From NCBI GenBank assembly GCA_016802295.1, contig JAESIW010000207.1, forward strand, positions 1-14,920: 14,920 nt of DNA, read 5' to 3'. The stretch's first letter is position 1, and the number at the start of each line of letters is the position of its first letter. Source of the DNA: Brachionus rotundiformis (Eukaryota > Rotifera > Eurotatoria > Ploima > Brachionidae). Under the pieces are notes generated by a model that had not been told where the DNA came from, ran no database searches, and saw only the letters and a program-made list of their open reading frames with translations. The position numbers and the translations under genes were made by a program. Of the stretch, positions 14,843-14,920 are shown piece after piece.

Positions 14843-14920
14843 TTTTTTTTAATTTTATGGAATTGTGATAGATTTTTTGATTTATTCTAAGATTAAAACC
14901 CAATATTGAGTTTTTTCCTT

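Overview
The window is about three-quarters A+T, with 54-58 bp introns, piggyBac and Mutator-type (MULE) transposons and an RNF213-like remnant. This points to a small invertebrate with an AT-rich genome. A rotifer would fit, but that is a guess from gene content. I find no intact host gene; almost everything is repeat, transposon or decayed gene.

Layout. Bases 1-6130 are a tandem array of a ~458 bp unit that extends off the left edge. Unit starts at 1, 459 and 917 are exactly in register. Two transposons have landed in the array. A piggyBac-like element (1245-3723, TTAA on both sides, 17 bp terminal inverted repeats) sits in unit 3. A Mutator-like element (4377-6051, exact 10 bp target duplication TATTAAAAGC) sits in unit 5, which resumes after it. 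Bases 6131-6920 are empty AT-rich DNA. Bases 6924-7506 hold one copy of an unrecognised coiled-coil gene fragment on the minus strand. Bases 7942-8196 are a short stretch open on both strands.

Bases ~8330-11518, minus strand, are a decayed RNF213/mysterin-like gene. It runs from the region around the last AAA+ motifs to an RZ-type zinc finger, is broken by stops and frameshifts, and has no recognisable RING. Next to its 5' end is a GC-rich, tRNA-like island (11525-11604). A dispersed piece of the 458 bp unit follows (11946-12181). It is joined to a second, direct copy of the coiled-coil gene (12184-13745), which is split by ~750 bp of unrelated DNA. That copy ends at a second Mutator-like element (13747-14591, exact 10 bp target duplication ATTTCAAAAC), a non-autonomous deletion derivative with mirrored GTAGATAA clusters. 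A short coding-like block (14735-14842, minus) lies near the right edge.

The genes do not form a pathway. The interest is in the nesting. The regular repeat acts as a ruler showing where each transposon entered and that each insertion kept its target duplication. Both Mutator elements keep the N-terminal part and the AT-hook tail of their protein but have lost the catalytic core.
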